Part shown: piece by piece, positions 1-10,696 of the stretch | Position numbering within the stretch: the stretch's first letter is position 1 | Layout: each line of letters starts with the position of its first letter | NCBI GenBank assembly: GCA_018398585.1 | Contig: JAGTTD010000007.1 | Span: forward strand, 35,492,911 to 35,556,910 | From: Simmondsia chinensis | Taxonomy: Eukaryota; Streptophyta; Magnoliopsida; Caryophyllales; Simmondsiaceae | DNA: 64,000 nt | Direction: 5' to 3' | Made by a program: the position numbers and the translations under genes | The notes under the pieces: generated by a model | What the model was told of the DNA's origin: nothing | The model's database searches: none | The model's input: only the letters and a program-made list of their open reading frames with translations

Positions 1-736
1 TGTCACGGACCGCCAATATTATAGTACTTTTTATTTTCGATAATGTACTAGAAGGACCTAGGAAGTACTAGGCCTTCCTTATTTTTCCTTATTTTTACTT
101 GATGCGTGTATGTAATGGAAAGGCATGTCGCTTGACAACGTTGGGTTGCGTCCCTGGGCCCTTGACAAGGTCTGGGTCGCGCCTGACACTATTTGGGACG
201 CGTCCCAGGGCACTTGACAAGGCCCAGACACGGACCAGACACGGGCGCCCATGCCCTTCCCCAAAGGTCGCGTCCCTTGCTGCTGAGGCATGTCTCTTGG
301 ACCATTTACACGGTCCCCTTGACACGCAAAGCCCAAGGGGAGTGCACCCAATTTTGTCCATTTAATATCCCATGTATTTAGACTAGATTCATGTACCTAT
401 TTATTATTCATGTCTCCTAGGTAATGAACCGTGCCCCTTGGGAAATACACATGGTTCATACCCCTTGTAAATATCATTGAGTATATATAATAAAGTGGTG
501 GCAATTGCCAAGGGTGTCCAAACTCACCCAAATTAATCCAATCTCTTTGTCCCTTTGATCGTGTACTTGCATTGTTATTGTGACTCTATTTCCTTTGTTC
601 CAAAACACTCTTTTGCCTTTATTCCGCATAAACACAACCTTCGGGTTAACGAGGAGCCTGACTTAGCGAGGTACTTTCGGAGTGAAGTTAAGTGGCGCAC
701 GGGCTTGACAAGGGTGTCAAAAACCGTCCCGTGACA
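1..736 (+). repeat. 5' LTR of the gypsy element
   Basis: The segment starts TGTCACG and ends CGTGACA, an inverted terminal repeat that is typical of LTR ends, and it lies 2 bp before the primer-binding site. A TATA-like stretch (GAGTATATATAATAAAG, about 479-495) is the probable promoter. A GC-rich part at about 140-330 contains diverged direct repeats around the words CTTGACAAGG and GACGCGTCC. The left target-site duplication lies outside the window, so the start at base 1 is inferred from the terminal motif only. Confidence 0.85.
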
Positions 737-738
737 GT

Positions 739-750
739 TGGTATCAGAGC
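739..750 (+). promoter_or_regulatory. Primer-binding site, initiator tRNA-Met
   Basis: TGGTATCAGAGC is complementary to the 3' end of plant initiator tRNA-Met. It starts two bases after the LTR end, the usual place for priming of minus-strand cDNA. Confidence 0.95.
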
Positions 751-761
751 AGATTTACGCG

Positions 762-2303
762 ATGGCTGGGAGCAGTGTTGTGGAGGAAGGAATTGTGAGT
801 ACATCACAAGCAATGGAGGAACCACCAAGAGGGAGACCGGAGACGCGCACGAAAAAGGCAAGCAAGACCAAGGACCCGTCCGTTCCACGGGATGCGCGTG
901 GTAGTCTTGACGCTCGTGTGGCGAAATTAGAGTTGGTTATGGGTGATGTTCATGACCAATTTGACACTATCGAGTCCCTAGAGGAGAGTGTCACCGGATT
1001 GGAGGGAAAGGTCCTTGAGACCATAACCGAGATCAAGGATGCCATGGAGGAGCAACTTGATCAACTAAAGGACGCTGTTTTTGGACTTCGTCAAGGCCTT
1101 GACACCGTTAAGGAGGATGTGACGCTGTGCAAGACCGCTGTTGCTAATGGGGCTGGCACGAGTGGTGTGTCTCGTGTCAAAGTCCCAGACCCGCCTAGGT
1201 ATGGAGGGAAACGTAACGCCAAAGAGATAGACAATTTCTTGTGGTGTTTGAAGAGATACTTTGAGGCACTTCGCCTTGAAGATGAGACGCTCAAGATCAA
1301 CACCGCATCAATGTACTTACAAGATGATGCGGTGTTGTGGTGGAGGAGGCGCCACGGTGACATAAGCCGTGGGACATGCACTATCGATACTTGGGATGAC
1401 TTTGTTCGTGAATTCAAGAAACATTTCTTTCCGGAGAATGCCGAGAGTGTTGCTGTGAAGAAGCTTAGGGGTTTGAAGCAAACGGGGTCTATCCGGGACT
1501 ATGTCATGGAGTTCCAGTCCCTTATGCTAGAACTTCCTGACATGCCCGAATCATTGGCACTCATTTATTTCTTGGATGGCTTGCAACTGTGGGCCGAAAT
1601 GGAGGTGAAGCGTAGAGGAGTACAAGATCTTGCCACTGCAATATCCGAGGCCGAAAACTTGGTAGAGTACAAAAAAGACTCTACTAAGAAGAAGGACTTC
1701 AAGAGTAACAAAGGGAAGAGTGGGGGAGACAAGCCCTACAAATCACCTTCATGGAAGGACAAAGGCAAGCAACATGAGAACAAGCATCATGAGACCAAGC
1801 ATCATAACAACCGAAACCATGACAACCGGTCAGACCAAGGCAAGCGCCGGTCCTGTTTTCTATGCTCAGGCCCGCACTTTGCCCGGGACTGTCCGGAACG
1901 TCAAGCTTTGAGCGCCCTTGTTGCTTCGCAAGAGCAAGGGAACGGAGGTGCGAGCATGGGTTGTATGCGTGTCTTGGGGGCCATGTCCCTGGGTGCACGT
2001 AGAGCTGCAGTGAGTCAGGAGAATGTCCAGACACGGGCCCAGGCCCAGACGCTGACACAGATGCAGCGCTCCGCATGCCCAGGCGCAAGCCCGGGCACCT
2101 GTCCAGTCCCAGGCCCAGTCCCAGACGCAGGTACCGGGTGCCGCACATGTCCAGGCGCAGACCCGGGCTCCGGTCCAGATCCAGACGCCGGCACGCAGGG
2201 GTGTGTCCGTCCCGGCAGGGGGCGCACGGAACAAGGGGCTGATGTATGTCAAGGCCCAAGTGAATGGTGCCGAGACAAAAGCATTGGTGGACACAGGTGC
2301 TAG
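762..2303 (+). CDS. Gag polyprotein of gypsy element
   Basis: Open frame of 513 codons from the first ATG after the primer site. A TTG 24 bases upstream also reads in frame, but the ATG is the natural choice. The N-terminal third is charged and helical. The capsid-like retrotransposon gag region lies at about nt 1225-1620 (motifs NFLWCLKRYF, AVLWWRRRH, EFKKHFFP). A lysine/histidine-rich stretch precedes one zinc knuckle, CFLCSGPHFARDC (CX2CX3HX4C, about nt 1853-1891), which binds RNA. The last about 130 codons are Cys/Pro/Gly-rich. They look like an out-of-frame reading of a repetitive linker, so the true gag-protease junction has probably suffered a frameshift at about 2050-2200. Confidence 0.88.
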   Translation: MAGSSVVEEGIVSTSQAMEEPPRGRPETRTKKASKTKDPSVPRDARGSLDARVAKLELVMGDVHDQFDTIESLEESVTGLEGKVLETITEIKDAMEEQLDQLKDAVFGLRQGLDTVKEDVTLCKTAVANGAGTSGVSRVKVPDPPRYGGKRNAKEIDNFLWCLKRYFEALRLEDETLKINTASMYLQDDAVLWWRRRHGDISRGTCTIDTWDDFVREFKKHFFPENAESVAVKKLRGLKQTGSIRDYVMEFQSLMLELPDMPESLALIYFLDGLQLWAEMEVKRRGVQDLATAISEAENLVEYKKDSTKKKDFKSNKGKSGGDKPYKSPSWKDKGKQHENKHHETKHHNNRNHDNRSDQGKRRSCFLCSGPHFARDCPERQALSALVASQEQGNGGASMGCMRVLGAMSLGARRAAVSQENVQTRAQAQTLTQMQRSACPGASPGTCPVPGPVPDAGTGCRTCPGADPGSGPDPDAGTQGCVRPGRGRTEQGADVCQGPSEWCRDKSIGGHRC

Positions 2304-2637
2304 TCACAACTTTGTGTCAGAACATGAGGCAAGGTGGCTCGGGTTGGACTATGTCAAGGAGTTGGGTTGGATGAAGACCGTTAATGCTTCATCCAAGCCG
2401 ATCCTTGGGATTGCTAAGAAGGTGCCCATCCAGTTGGGAGATCGGAGTGGCACACTTGACTTGACCGTGGTTACGATGGATGACTTTAAGGTAGTGTTGG
2501 GGATGGACTTCTTCGACACCGTGAAGCCCTTATCATTTCTGGGAGAGAACATCATGGAGATCACTCATGGCCAAGAGACCTTTGCTGTGCCCCTACTACG
2601 TGAGAAGGTAGAGGCAAAACTTCTCTCGGTCGTTTAG
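2203..2637 (+). pseudogene. Retropepsin (aspartic protease) domain, gypsy
   Basis: The frame contains ALVDTGASHNFVS, the retropepsin active-site motif D-T/S-G, near nt 2283-2321, and a second conserved hydrophobic loop VVLGMDFF (about 2490). This domain normally cuts the Gag-Pol polyprotein. It is in a different frame from gag, and the ATG at 2203 is only the first in the open stretch, not a true start. The frame ends at a TAG (2635-2637), after which the same frame goes straight on into reverse transcriptase, so this is a nonsense mutation within pol. Confidence 0.88.
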
Positions 2638-3425
2638 TTCAAGAAGGGAATCCAAAAGAAACAGGTTACTTACATTGCTACGTTGGTAGAAGATAAGGAG
2701 CCCGATTCTAAGGAAGTGCCCGTGGAAGTGAAAGGACTTCTTGATGCCTTTCAAGATGTCATGCCGCCTGAGTTACCGAGACACTTACCTCCAAGGAGGG
2801 AAGTGGACCACAGGATCGAGTTAGAGCCGGGGACAAGGCCTCCCGCCATGGGGCCTTACCGTATGGCTCCACCCGAGTTGGAAGACTTGAGGAAGCAGTT
2901 GAAGGAGGTTCTTGATGCGGGGTTCGTTAGGCCCTCTAAGGCCCCGTATGGTGCACCGGTTTTGTTCCAGAAGAAGCAAGACGGGTCACTTCGAATGTGC
3001 ATAGACTACCGAGCCTTGAACAAGGTCACGGTAAAGAACAAGTACCCTATTCCACTTGTCGCTGACTTATTTGATCGGTTGGGGAAGGCACGGTACTTTT
3101 CCAAGCTTGATTTGAGGTCCGGGTATCGGCAAGTTCGGATAGCCGGGGTGATGAACCGAACACGACTTGTGTGACCCGATATGGTGCATATGAGTTCTTG
3201 GTGATGCCGTTTGGGTTGACAAACGCACCAGCCACGTTTTGTACACTCATGAACGAGATCTTCAAGCCTTTCTTGGACAACTTTGTTGTGGTATACCTCG
3301 ACGATATCGTGGTGTATAGTGAGTCCCTGGAAGAACATGTGGAGCACTTGAAGAAGGTGTTCCAAGCTTTGAAGGAGAATGAGCTTTATGTCAAACGAGA
3401 GAAATGCTCGTTTGCTTAGGAGGAA
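2638..3425 (+). pseudogene. Reverse transcriptase domain, gypsy
   Basis: The first half (to about 3145) reads in the protease frame and shows the fingers region: [19 protein letters not shown] and KLDLRSGY. A one-base deletion near 3145 shifts the frame by one. The second half (3171-3419) carries MPFGLTNAPATF and the catalytic YLDD box (about nt 3294-3305). A TAG at 3417-3419 stops the frame, and the sequence then continues in the same frame. The palm aspartates are still present, but the frame is broken twice. Confidence 0.92.
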
Positions 3426-4082
3426 ATGTCGTTCCTTGGCCACCGCATAGGCCAAGGGGTGATACGCATGGATCAAGCCAAAGTTCACGCTATTGAGGAG
3501 TGGGAAGAACCTAAGGGAGTTAGTGAGCTACGGTCATTCCTAGGCCTAGTGAACTACTACCGACGGTTTATTCTCGGATATTTGGCTAGGGCCATGCCCC
3601 TAACCAATCTTTTGAAGAAGAAGCAACCGTGGCTTTGGGATGATGGATGCCGTGCTGCTTTTGAGAGTTTGAAGCGGGCTGTCATAGAGGAACCCGTCCT
3701 TCGCTTGCCCGACTTTGGGCAACCCTTTGAGGTGCATACTGATGCCTCAGACTTTGCAATTGGAGGAGTGTTGATGCAAGAAAAACATCCAGTTGCTTTC
3801 GAGTCCAGAAAGCTCAATGACACTGAGCGTCAATATGCTACTCATGACAAAGAAATGACCGCCATTATTCATTGCTTGAGAGTGTAGCGCCATTATCTAC
3901 TTGGGAGTAGGTTCGTTGTCAAGACTGACAATGTGGCAACGAGCTATTTCCAAAATCAGAAGAAGTTGAGTCCGAAGCAAGCAAGATGGCAAGATTTCCT
4001 CGCTGAATTTGACTATGCTTTGGAGTATAAACCGGGTACCGCAAATGTTGTCGCTGATGCACTTAGCCGCAAGACGAGCCTT
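3426..4082 (+). pseudogene. RNase H domain and connection, gypsy
   Basis: Begins with SFLGHRIG, the start of the connection region. It is followed by ELRSFLGLVNYYRRFI and then the RNase H core with HTDASDFAIGGVL (first catalytic Asp) and RQYATHDKEM (catalytic Glu). A TAG at 3885-3887 replaces what is a tryptophan in relatives. The same frame continues with VKTDNVATSYF and ends with the DALSR motif that closes this domain in Ty3/gypsy elements. Inactive because of the stop. Confidence 0.9.
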
Positions 4083-4532
4083 GCTAGTGTGAGCATGGTT
4101 CAGGGTGACATTCTGGACAGGGTCCGGGCCGGCATGACGCATGACACGTTTGCACAACATATGTTGAAGCTTGCTACCGAAGGTCGGACACGCAGGTTTT
4201 GGGCTGACAATGGGCTGCTGTTCACTGTTGGGAACCGTGTGTTTATACCTAAGTGGGAGAACTTGAGGCGTGAACTCATGAAGGAGTGTCATGACTCACA
4301 ATGGGCCGGGCATCCGGGAATCGAGAGGACCGTAGCACTGACCGAGGCAGCGTACTACTGGCCGCACATGAGAGATGATGTGGAAGCTTTTGTCAAGACA
4401 TGTCTTGTGTGCCAACAAGACAAGATTGAGCACAAGACCGCTGCAGGTTTGCTTGAGCCTTTGCCCGTACCGAACCACCCATGGGAAAGTTTTTCCATGG
4501 ATTTTATCTCCGCCTTACCGATAACGGTTCAT
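4083..4532 (+). pseudogene. Integrase N-terminal zinc-finger fragment, gypsy
   Basis: The HHCC zinc-binding domain is present: HDSQWAGHPGIERT supplies the histidines and CLVCQQDK the cysteines (about nt 4290-4425). The linker LLEPLPVPNHPWESFSMDFI leads into the catalytic core, but the sequence stops matching directly after it, at about 4520. The catalytic D,D-35-E triad, the C-terminal domain, polypurine tract and 3' LTR are absent. Confidence 0.9.
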
Positions 4533-4592
4533 TAAGGTGTATCAATACTTAGTACATATAATATATGGTTTTTTTTATTAATAACGGTTCAT
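4521..4592. repeat. 12-bp direct repeats at the gypsy truncation point
   Basis: ATAACGGTTCAT occurs at 4521-4532 and again at 4581-4592, with 48 bp of AT-rich sequence between. The first copy sits exactly where the integrase reading ends. This looks like the scar of the deletion or rearrangement that removed the 3' half of the element. Confidence 0.6.
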
Positions 4593-4605
4593 GTAATATA
4601 GTCAG

Positions 4606-5160
4606 TAGAGGTGAACAAAAATCGAACCGGATCGGGTATTTTAGTCAAAGTCCGGACTACATCAACCTTATATCGATCCGATCTTTAGTCCTATTATACG
4701 GGCTTAATCAATCTTCAATCCGATCTGATCCAAGACTGAAAAACTAGAAAACCGAGTCAAAGAACGATCAATATTAGTTTTGCATTAAATATTTTAGGTA
4801 TATAATTTTAATATATTATTAATATCTACTACACATATCTAAAAATATTAAATCTTATAAAATTAAATATTTATTTTGTTTTATTATTTAACAATTAAAT
4901 GTGTATATTGTATAATTACCCTTAAAATTTATATATTTTGCATATTATATCATTAGCATTACTTTTAAGTTTGTAACTTCTGAATGGGAGCCTTTTTTCT
5001 CTTGCAATTGCATTTGCTAAATGAAAACCCGGTCCAAGTTGGACCAGATCGACGCAGCTTTAATTGATCAAATCCACAATGATTTAATATAATTTGATCT
5101 TCGAATCAATCCAATCTGATTTGATCCGGTTTGGTCCGGTATTGTACTGATGTGGACCCT
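4606..5160. repeat. hAT-like MITE, GGTCCGG-rich family, copy 1
   Basis: Starts TAGAGGTGAACAAAAATCG, resembling the TAGGGGTG-type termini of plant hAT MITEs. Imperfect GATCCGGT/GGTCCGGT words lie near both ends, around an AT-rich core. A diverged copy with the same order of blocks lies at 7576-8105. I see no clear right inverted repeat. The short open frame starting at 4565 is inside this repeat and is not a gene. Confidence 0.6.
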
Positions 5161-5309
5161 AATTGTCAGCGGCTAAGCTAACAAAATGTGGTGATTAATT
5201 AGGTTAAGTGCACGCCTGCATCGCTTATCTTATTTTGCTCCCCCTTTTTCACATTTACCACTTGTTATGCCGAAATATCCGAAAATTTACTGTACTCTAT
5301 ACAATTTTT

Positions 5310-5720
5310 AGGATATTTTACTGAACATTATCTAAAATTTATGTACGATTAAAAAAATTATCTATATTTTTTAATTTTTTAAAGTTACACCTAAACTTTT
5401 CAAAATTTTTAATGCTGCACCTTAATGTTAACGCCATAGATATCCGTTAGTTTTTAAGAAAATAATTATAAAAAATTCAAATTTACATTTAAAATAATTT
5501 TGAAATATTTTAAATATTTAAAAATTATTTTAAATATCTAAAAATTTTGTAAACATTTAAAAATTAATTATTTTATTTAAAAAAATAGTTTTGTAAATGT
5601 CATGTCAGCAAAAACTAACGGATGTTAACAGCGTTATGAATTAGGTCTCCCTTTAAAATTTGTTCGGATTTACCAAAAAATTTTAAAATTTGTTGCCTTT
5701 TTTGAGCTTTTTTAAGAAAA
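5310..5720. repeat. Inverted-repeat MITE-like element
   Basis: Two inner arms are inverted complements: AACGCCATAGATATCCGTTAG near 5430-5452 and CTAACGGATGTTAACAGCGTT near 5614-5636. AT-rich sequence with AAATATTTAAAAATT words fills the centre. Outer arms ending in AAAATTTG words extend to about 5340 and 5700. This fits a Mutator-like or foldback MITE. The exact ends and target duplication were not found. Confidence 0.5.
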
Positions 5721-7575
5721 TAACCAAATATAATAATTAATTTTTTTCAATCAACCACATAAGATCCCGTTGTGTAGTGCGCGTGGATGATTAGAATAGG
5801 GTAAGAATCCTTTTAGAAAATAATCTCTAAAAGTCGTTACTTTTTAGTATCTATGGCAACTTTGATATTTAGAAATTGATCCATTATAATAAAATTTTTT
5901 CAATTAAGTACCTAGTCGGTGTTCACCTTTTGGAGACATCTATCAAAGGGTGAAGCACTTTGGTCTCACCAACAGTAACCACTTTTGACAAATTTTCGAC
6001 ACGAACATCAATGTGACAAAGAGGACAATGATCGAAGGTTTTTGAAAATTAAGAAGTTGTGATGATGAGGTGAAAACTACGAGTTCTAGAGGAGGTTTTT
6101 TGACGAATAAGAACCTATTCCATTTTTAACAGCTTAAATGTGATGCACGCGGGGTAAGGATCTGACACATTTGTCAAAAACAAAGGAATTATACATTTTG
6201 TTGTATTATGTAATTTTATATATACAAAAAGTTACATATATATAAATTGTTTAAAGACTACTTAATAATAATAATAATAATAATAATGATAATAACAACA
6301 ACAATAACAATAATGGAATGAGTAAAAGAGTCAAATATTTTTAAGGGGATTCTATACTTTCTTTTTGAAAAGATAATTTATATCACGGTCAAAATTATAG
6401 ATAAACACACTCTGATGGGGTATAATGTGTAGAGCATGATTAAGAAATGCATAATGTTTGTTATATACAAAAAGGAGCGACATACTGTGGTTAAAGACAA
6501 AGAAGGGCAAAATGCTTTGAAGACGATCGAGGGCGTTGACTTCATCAGTAGTTACCATGTCATCCATTATATTATATCATCGATCACATTATCTTTGTGG
6601 TAACCAAATCATTTTCCTAATTTTCATGTCATGCTTTCGGTCACCGATAATATAGCCAATGTCCTTTTGGCCTTTCTTCGGAATCTTATATACCCCTACT
6701 CATTTTCTAAAGAATATTACTCTTAATGTACATTAATAAGTATAGTAACCTTGATTCTTTTTCCAAATATATATTATACGAAAGAAAATTTAACCTACCT
6801 CAAAGGGTAGCATAGTAGGACTGGTTCTGATATTATCAGGCCTTCAAGAGAAAGTTTTAAATGAGAACCTTCATATTAATATTTTCGCTAACGAAATATT
6901 GATACAACAAACTATTTTTTTTAAAAAAAAGATAGAACAAATTATAAAATTCTATTCATAGAACTAATAAATATTGATAATTGATATTTTAAAAACTACA
7001 ATCTCTAAAATTTGAGGGACCTAAGCGGTTGCTTGAATTGTTTGGAGTTATAGCTGAATCATAAGGGTAAATACTCATTGGTCTTATGCTACAGTTAAAA
7101 TTGTATTAATATAGAAATTAGGGGAGATATAGAAGAAATTGAGGGAGAGAGAGAGAGAATAGGGAGGCAGGGAGATAGAGTTGTTAACATTTCAAAAATT
7201 ATGATCTCATATAAGTCTGATACCCTCTATTTACAGAATTAGAGAGGGGGGTAACTAACTAATACTAATACTATCCTAATTGCGTGATAAAAGGAAAAAT
7301 TACCTATATTATCATTAATATAATACTATTTACTAAAATATTAGTTAATTATATATCTAACACGTGATTTACTTATTTGTACTGTATCATCTTACAATTT
7401 AAAATATTTTTCTTTCGCTTTACCATAACACAAATGTGAACATATAAAAGAGAAAAGTGGGTGGAGCACTAAAAGGCGAGGCTTCCAAGCAAGGCCCCCC
7501 TCATAGTTGTTGGCATTTGAAACCCAAGCAAGAACCCTACCTATTTTTTAATATTCAAACCCTACTCCTCGCCCC
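5721..7575. other. AT-rich intergenic stretch, no gene seen
   Basis: I see no coding region. It holds an (AAT)n/(AAC)n microsatellite at about 6263-6316 and a short GA run near 7147-7165. A 71-codon open frame at 6352-6567 on the minus strand has no recognisable domain and is not supported. Confidence 0.6.
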
Positions 7576-8103
7576 TGGGGTGAACAAAAATCAGTCCAGA
7601 CTGGTGGAGCGGATTGGACTTGCCATTTCAGTCAAGGATTGGACCGACCACATATCGGTCCGGTCTTCGATCCTAATATATGGCCTTAATCGGTCTTCGG
7701 TCTGGTCTGGTCCAAGACTGGAAAATCCGAAGATCGGACCAAAGACCGATCAACATCAATTACGGATTAAATATTTTGGGCAAATAATTTTAATATATAA
7801 TTAATATATACTATATGTATATAAAAATATTGAATCTTAGAAAATCAAATATTTATTTTTACTATTTAATAATTATATATATATATATAGTGTAAATTAC
7901 AATATTATCGTTATTTTCTAATTTTTAATTTTCGTATGAAAACATTTTCTTATTATAATGGCAATTGTTAGATGAAAAATCGGTCCAAATTGGTCCGGCC
8001 CGGTTTCTAACCAGTCTTGGACTAAACCGACCCCGTTTTAATCGGTCCAGTCCTTAGTCTCACAATTTGACGTACTTCAGTGTTCGGTCCGGTCTTGGAA
8101 ACA

Positions 8104-8105
<2 letters not shown>
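7576..8105. repeat. hAT-like MITE, GGTCCGG-rich family, copy 2
   Basis: Starts TGGGGTGAACAAAAATC and has many GGTCCGGTC/GACCGGACC words at both ends with an AT-rich centre. The block order matches 4606-5160, including the central ATTAAATATTTT and ATATATAATT parts. The right end runs directly into a poly-C tract, so the right terminus cannot be seen. Confidence 0.6.

Positions 8106-8138
<33 letters not shown>
8106..8138. repeat. 33-bp poly-C tract
   Basis: An uninterrupted run of 33 cytosines at the right edge of the preceding repeat. Such long poly-C runs are rare in plant DNA. The length may be unstable or an assembly artefact. Confidence 0.9.
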
Positions 8139-8141
<3 letters not shown>

Positions 8142-8216
8142 ATAAAGTTAACATTGTAAAATCAGCCTAGGCAAGTCGAGCATTAGCAAAATTTGACAAA
8201 ATGATGAACAAAAAAG

Positions 8217-8330
8217 CTCGTCAAGATATCACCCTGAAGGGGTAAGTCTGCGTACATCTCACCCCTCCCACACCCTGCTTATGTGAGAGCCCCTTGAGAC
8301 ACCAGACATGTTGTTGTTGTTGTTGTTGTT
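8217..8330 (+). mobile_element. Au-type SINE with (TTG)n tail
   Basis: The body GGGGTAAGTCTGCGTACATC, then CCTCCCACACCCTGC and GTGAGAGCCCCTTGAGACAC, and a (TTG)n tail match the 3' part of Au-type plant SINEs. It is flanked by a 14-bp target-site duplication, GATGAACAAAAAAG at 8203-8216 and GATAAACAAAAAAG at 8331-8344 (one mismatch). It is about 114 bp long. Confidence 0.85.
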
Positions 8331-8344
8331 GATAAACAAAAAAG

Positions 8345-8880
8345 AACAATAAACTCAAGGATGAACACTTTGATCATGGGAAAGTTGGATGAAATTGCAT
8401 TAAGAGATTACTGAGCTATTCATAGTACATCAAGGAAAAATGAAGAGACAAAAGCATTACTATTGACCTAGGAGTCTAATACGAGATCAAATCAAGCTCA
8501 ATCAATGGAATCAAGCACTCACACAAGGATTGATCGGGCCTACGGGGTAGTAAACAGCTGTCTCGTTGTATAAGTATATATTTATGAGTATAACCTCCAA
8601 ACTTGGAGGGATTACAAGTAAGAAAGGGAAGAAAACATAGAAGAGAGTTTGAGGGAGAAGAAGAAGGGTTTACATCAATTCACATAAGAAACACTAAAAT
8701 AACTAACTCCCACTATTTATAGAAGAAGATGCTAAAATATCTAGAAAATATCTGGAAGTGACATGGCAGATGTCGTGCAGGGGAAGAGAGGGCTGCAATG
8801 GTTGGCGACCCTACTAAGCGAGCTGCAGACTAGGCATTAGGCGAAGAGAGGGCTTGGCGGCTGCTGGGAAGGCGCCACAT
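8345..8880 (-). other. Probable 3' UTR/LTR part of the gypsy remnant
   Basis: Gene-free sequence left of the integrase remnant. It contains CTATTTATAG (a minus-strand TATA-like box, about 8714-8723) and GA-rich leader-like sequence. This fits an LTR of the minus-strand element. No second LTR, terminal TG/CA pair or target duplication was found. Confidence 0.35.
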
Positions 8881-10610
8881 CTATATCAGTTGATAATGAG
8901 CTTGGCGGGTGCTAAGGCACCAAATTTGTATCAATGCCAGCCTCTTGAGAAGATCCTCGTCCTCGAGGATAGAAAGAGGGGAAACGAAATTGAAAGTCAT
9001 GCAAGAACTCCCAAGTAGCATCATCCAGTATGTTGACCTGCCCATTGAGCTAGGACCTGGGTGGTGGCAACTCGACGATGCTTGACCATCGAGCGATCCA
9101 ATATATAGCGGTGAATTGAGGAGGAGGCATAACAGGTGGCCAAACATTAGGCAATGGTGTGCTGTTGGCGGAGATAGAGAAACAGCGCTTCAAAAGAGAG
9201 ATGTGCACCGTATGATGGATGGTGGCATAAGTCGGTAAGTCAAGACGATAGGTGACAGTGCCCGCGCAGTTGAGAATATGGAAAGGCCCATAATACCGGG
9301 ATGCCAGTTTATAGAATTGTCGCGCTTCCACACTGTGTTGTCTGTGTGATTGCAGTTTAAGCCATACATAATTGCCAATCTAAATTTCGAGTTCAACATG
9401 ATGGCAATCAGCTAGCTGCTTCAAGCGGTTTTAAGCACGGAACAAGTGGTGGCTAAGGTGAGTGATAGTTTCTTCGCGAGCAATAAAGCTACAATTAACG
9501 GCGTCGATAGAGGACTCACCTAGTAAGTAAGGGAGATGGACGGGTGGCGTTTGACCATAGAGCAGCTCAAAAGGCATGGACTGGGCGGAGGAGTGAAGGT
9601 TGGTGTTGTACCACCATTTTGCCAATGGGCAACCATCGAGTCCAAAGGCGGGGTTGCTCACTGACCATGCAACAAAAGTACTTTTTCAAGCAGCGGTTGA
9701 GGACCTCGGTTTTCCCTTTAGATTGTGGATGATATGACAAGGAAAGATTGAGGTGAGTGCCCAATTGAGAAAAAAGCTCACACCAAAAATGCCTGCAAAT
9801 ATCAGATCACGATCACTTATGATAGTTTCTAGAAGACCATGAAAATGGTAGATCTGATCTAAGAAGATATTGGAGGTGCCGATTGTGGTATAGAGGATGG
9901 GCGACAGATATAAAGTGGACATACTTAGTGAGGCGATCCACCCCCAAAAGAATAACCAAATGTCCTTCCAACGGAGGCAATCCTTCAATGTAGTCGATAA
10001 AGATACTATTCCACACTGAAGCAGGAACCGGAAGTGGCTAGAGAAGACCAGCGGGTGCCAAAGTCTCGTATTTGGTACACTGACAAATGGAGCATTGGCG
10101 GATATAAGCTTGGATATCATGGCGAAATCCTTTCCAGTAGAACAACGGGTGAATTCGGCTATAAATGGCTTCCACTTCTGACTGACCCCCTTGAGCAGAA
10201 TCATGAAGTCATAACCAGATGGTGTGTTGTAGGTTGGTGTCATTATCAACAACCAGACTGCCGTTGTAGGGCAAATGGTTTTGGCGCCATGAGTAGTGAG
10301 GGTGGGAGAGAGGTTTCACCAAATTATCTGCTAGAATGCGAGACAAAGTGAGGTCTTTGGACCAAGAATCCCTTAGCCATTCAAGGAAGTCGAAGGAGAT
10401 GGAAGATAACACCATGCACAGAATCTCTGACCCAGAAAGGGGAGAGAGAGCATTAGCCGCCCTATTCTCGAACCCTTTTTTGTAAATAATGTCACAGTCA
10501 AGGCCAATCAATCGAGGTAGTCATAAATGCTAAAGAGTAGAGGACAATCGTTGCTCAAGGAGAAACTTCAGGCTTTGTTGATCCGTGCGAATGACAAAAT
10601 GACGGCCTGT
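8560..10610 (-). pseudogene. Decayed Ty3/gypsy remnant (RNase H, integrase, 3' end)
   Basis: Read from right to left, it starts inside RNase H (RHFVIRTDQQSLKFLLEQR, about 10540-10600) and passes through the RNase H end (10209-10511). The integrase core follows, with DYIEGLPPLEGHLVILL and VDRLTKYVHFI (9813-10016), LSYHPQSKGKTEVLNRC (about 9690-9750) and WWYNTNLHSSAQSMPFELL (about 9570-9640). Next come the C-terminal KLASRYYGPF and HHTVHISLLKRCF (9180-9310). Stops and frame changes occur every few hundred bases. Gag, protease and RT are missing on the right. The 3' part near 8900-9050 is where a chromodomain would be, but I cannot show one. Confidence 0.85.
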
Positions 10611-10696
10611 AATGTATTACTCCATTGCTCCCATTTTACCCTTATTTGAATATGTCAAATTAAGAGGTTTAAGAGTAAAGAGTAGTAAATGAGATA

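Larger units (their letters stand above)
1..4532 (+). mobile_element. Truncated Ty3/gypsy LTR retrotransposon
   Basis: The order is 5' LTR, tRNA-Met primer site, gag, aspartic protease, reverse transcriptase, RNase H, integrase zinc finger. This is the Ty3/gypsy order. The reading ends abruptly at the start of the integrase catalytic core, near 4520, and no polypurine tract or 3' LTR follows. The copy cannot transpose: pol holds three in-frame TAG stops (2635, 3417, 3885) and frame changes near 2050-2200 and 3145. Gag still has a long open frame. I could not assign the lineage, because the integrase C-terminus (where a chromodomain would sit) is missing. Confidence 0.93.

Noticed and set aside
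738..761. Alternative TTG start eight codons upstream of the gag ATG
   Set aside because: It lies in the primer-binding site; translation from the ATG at 762 is far more likely.
1699..2307. 202-codon and 142-codon open frames on the minus strand
   Set aside because: Antisense shadow of the GC-rich, repetitive end of gag; no domain.
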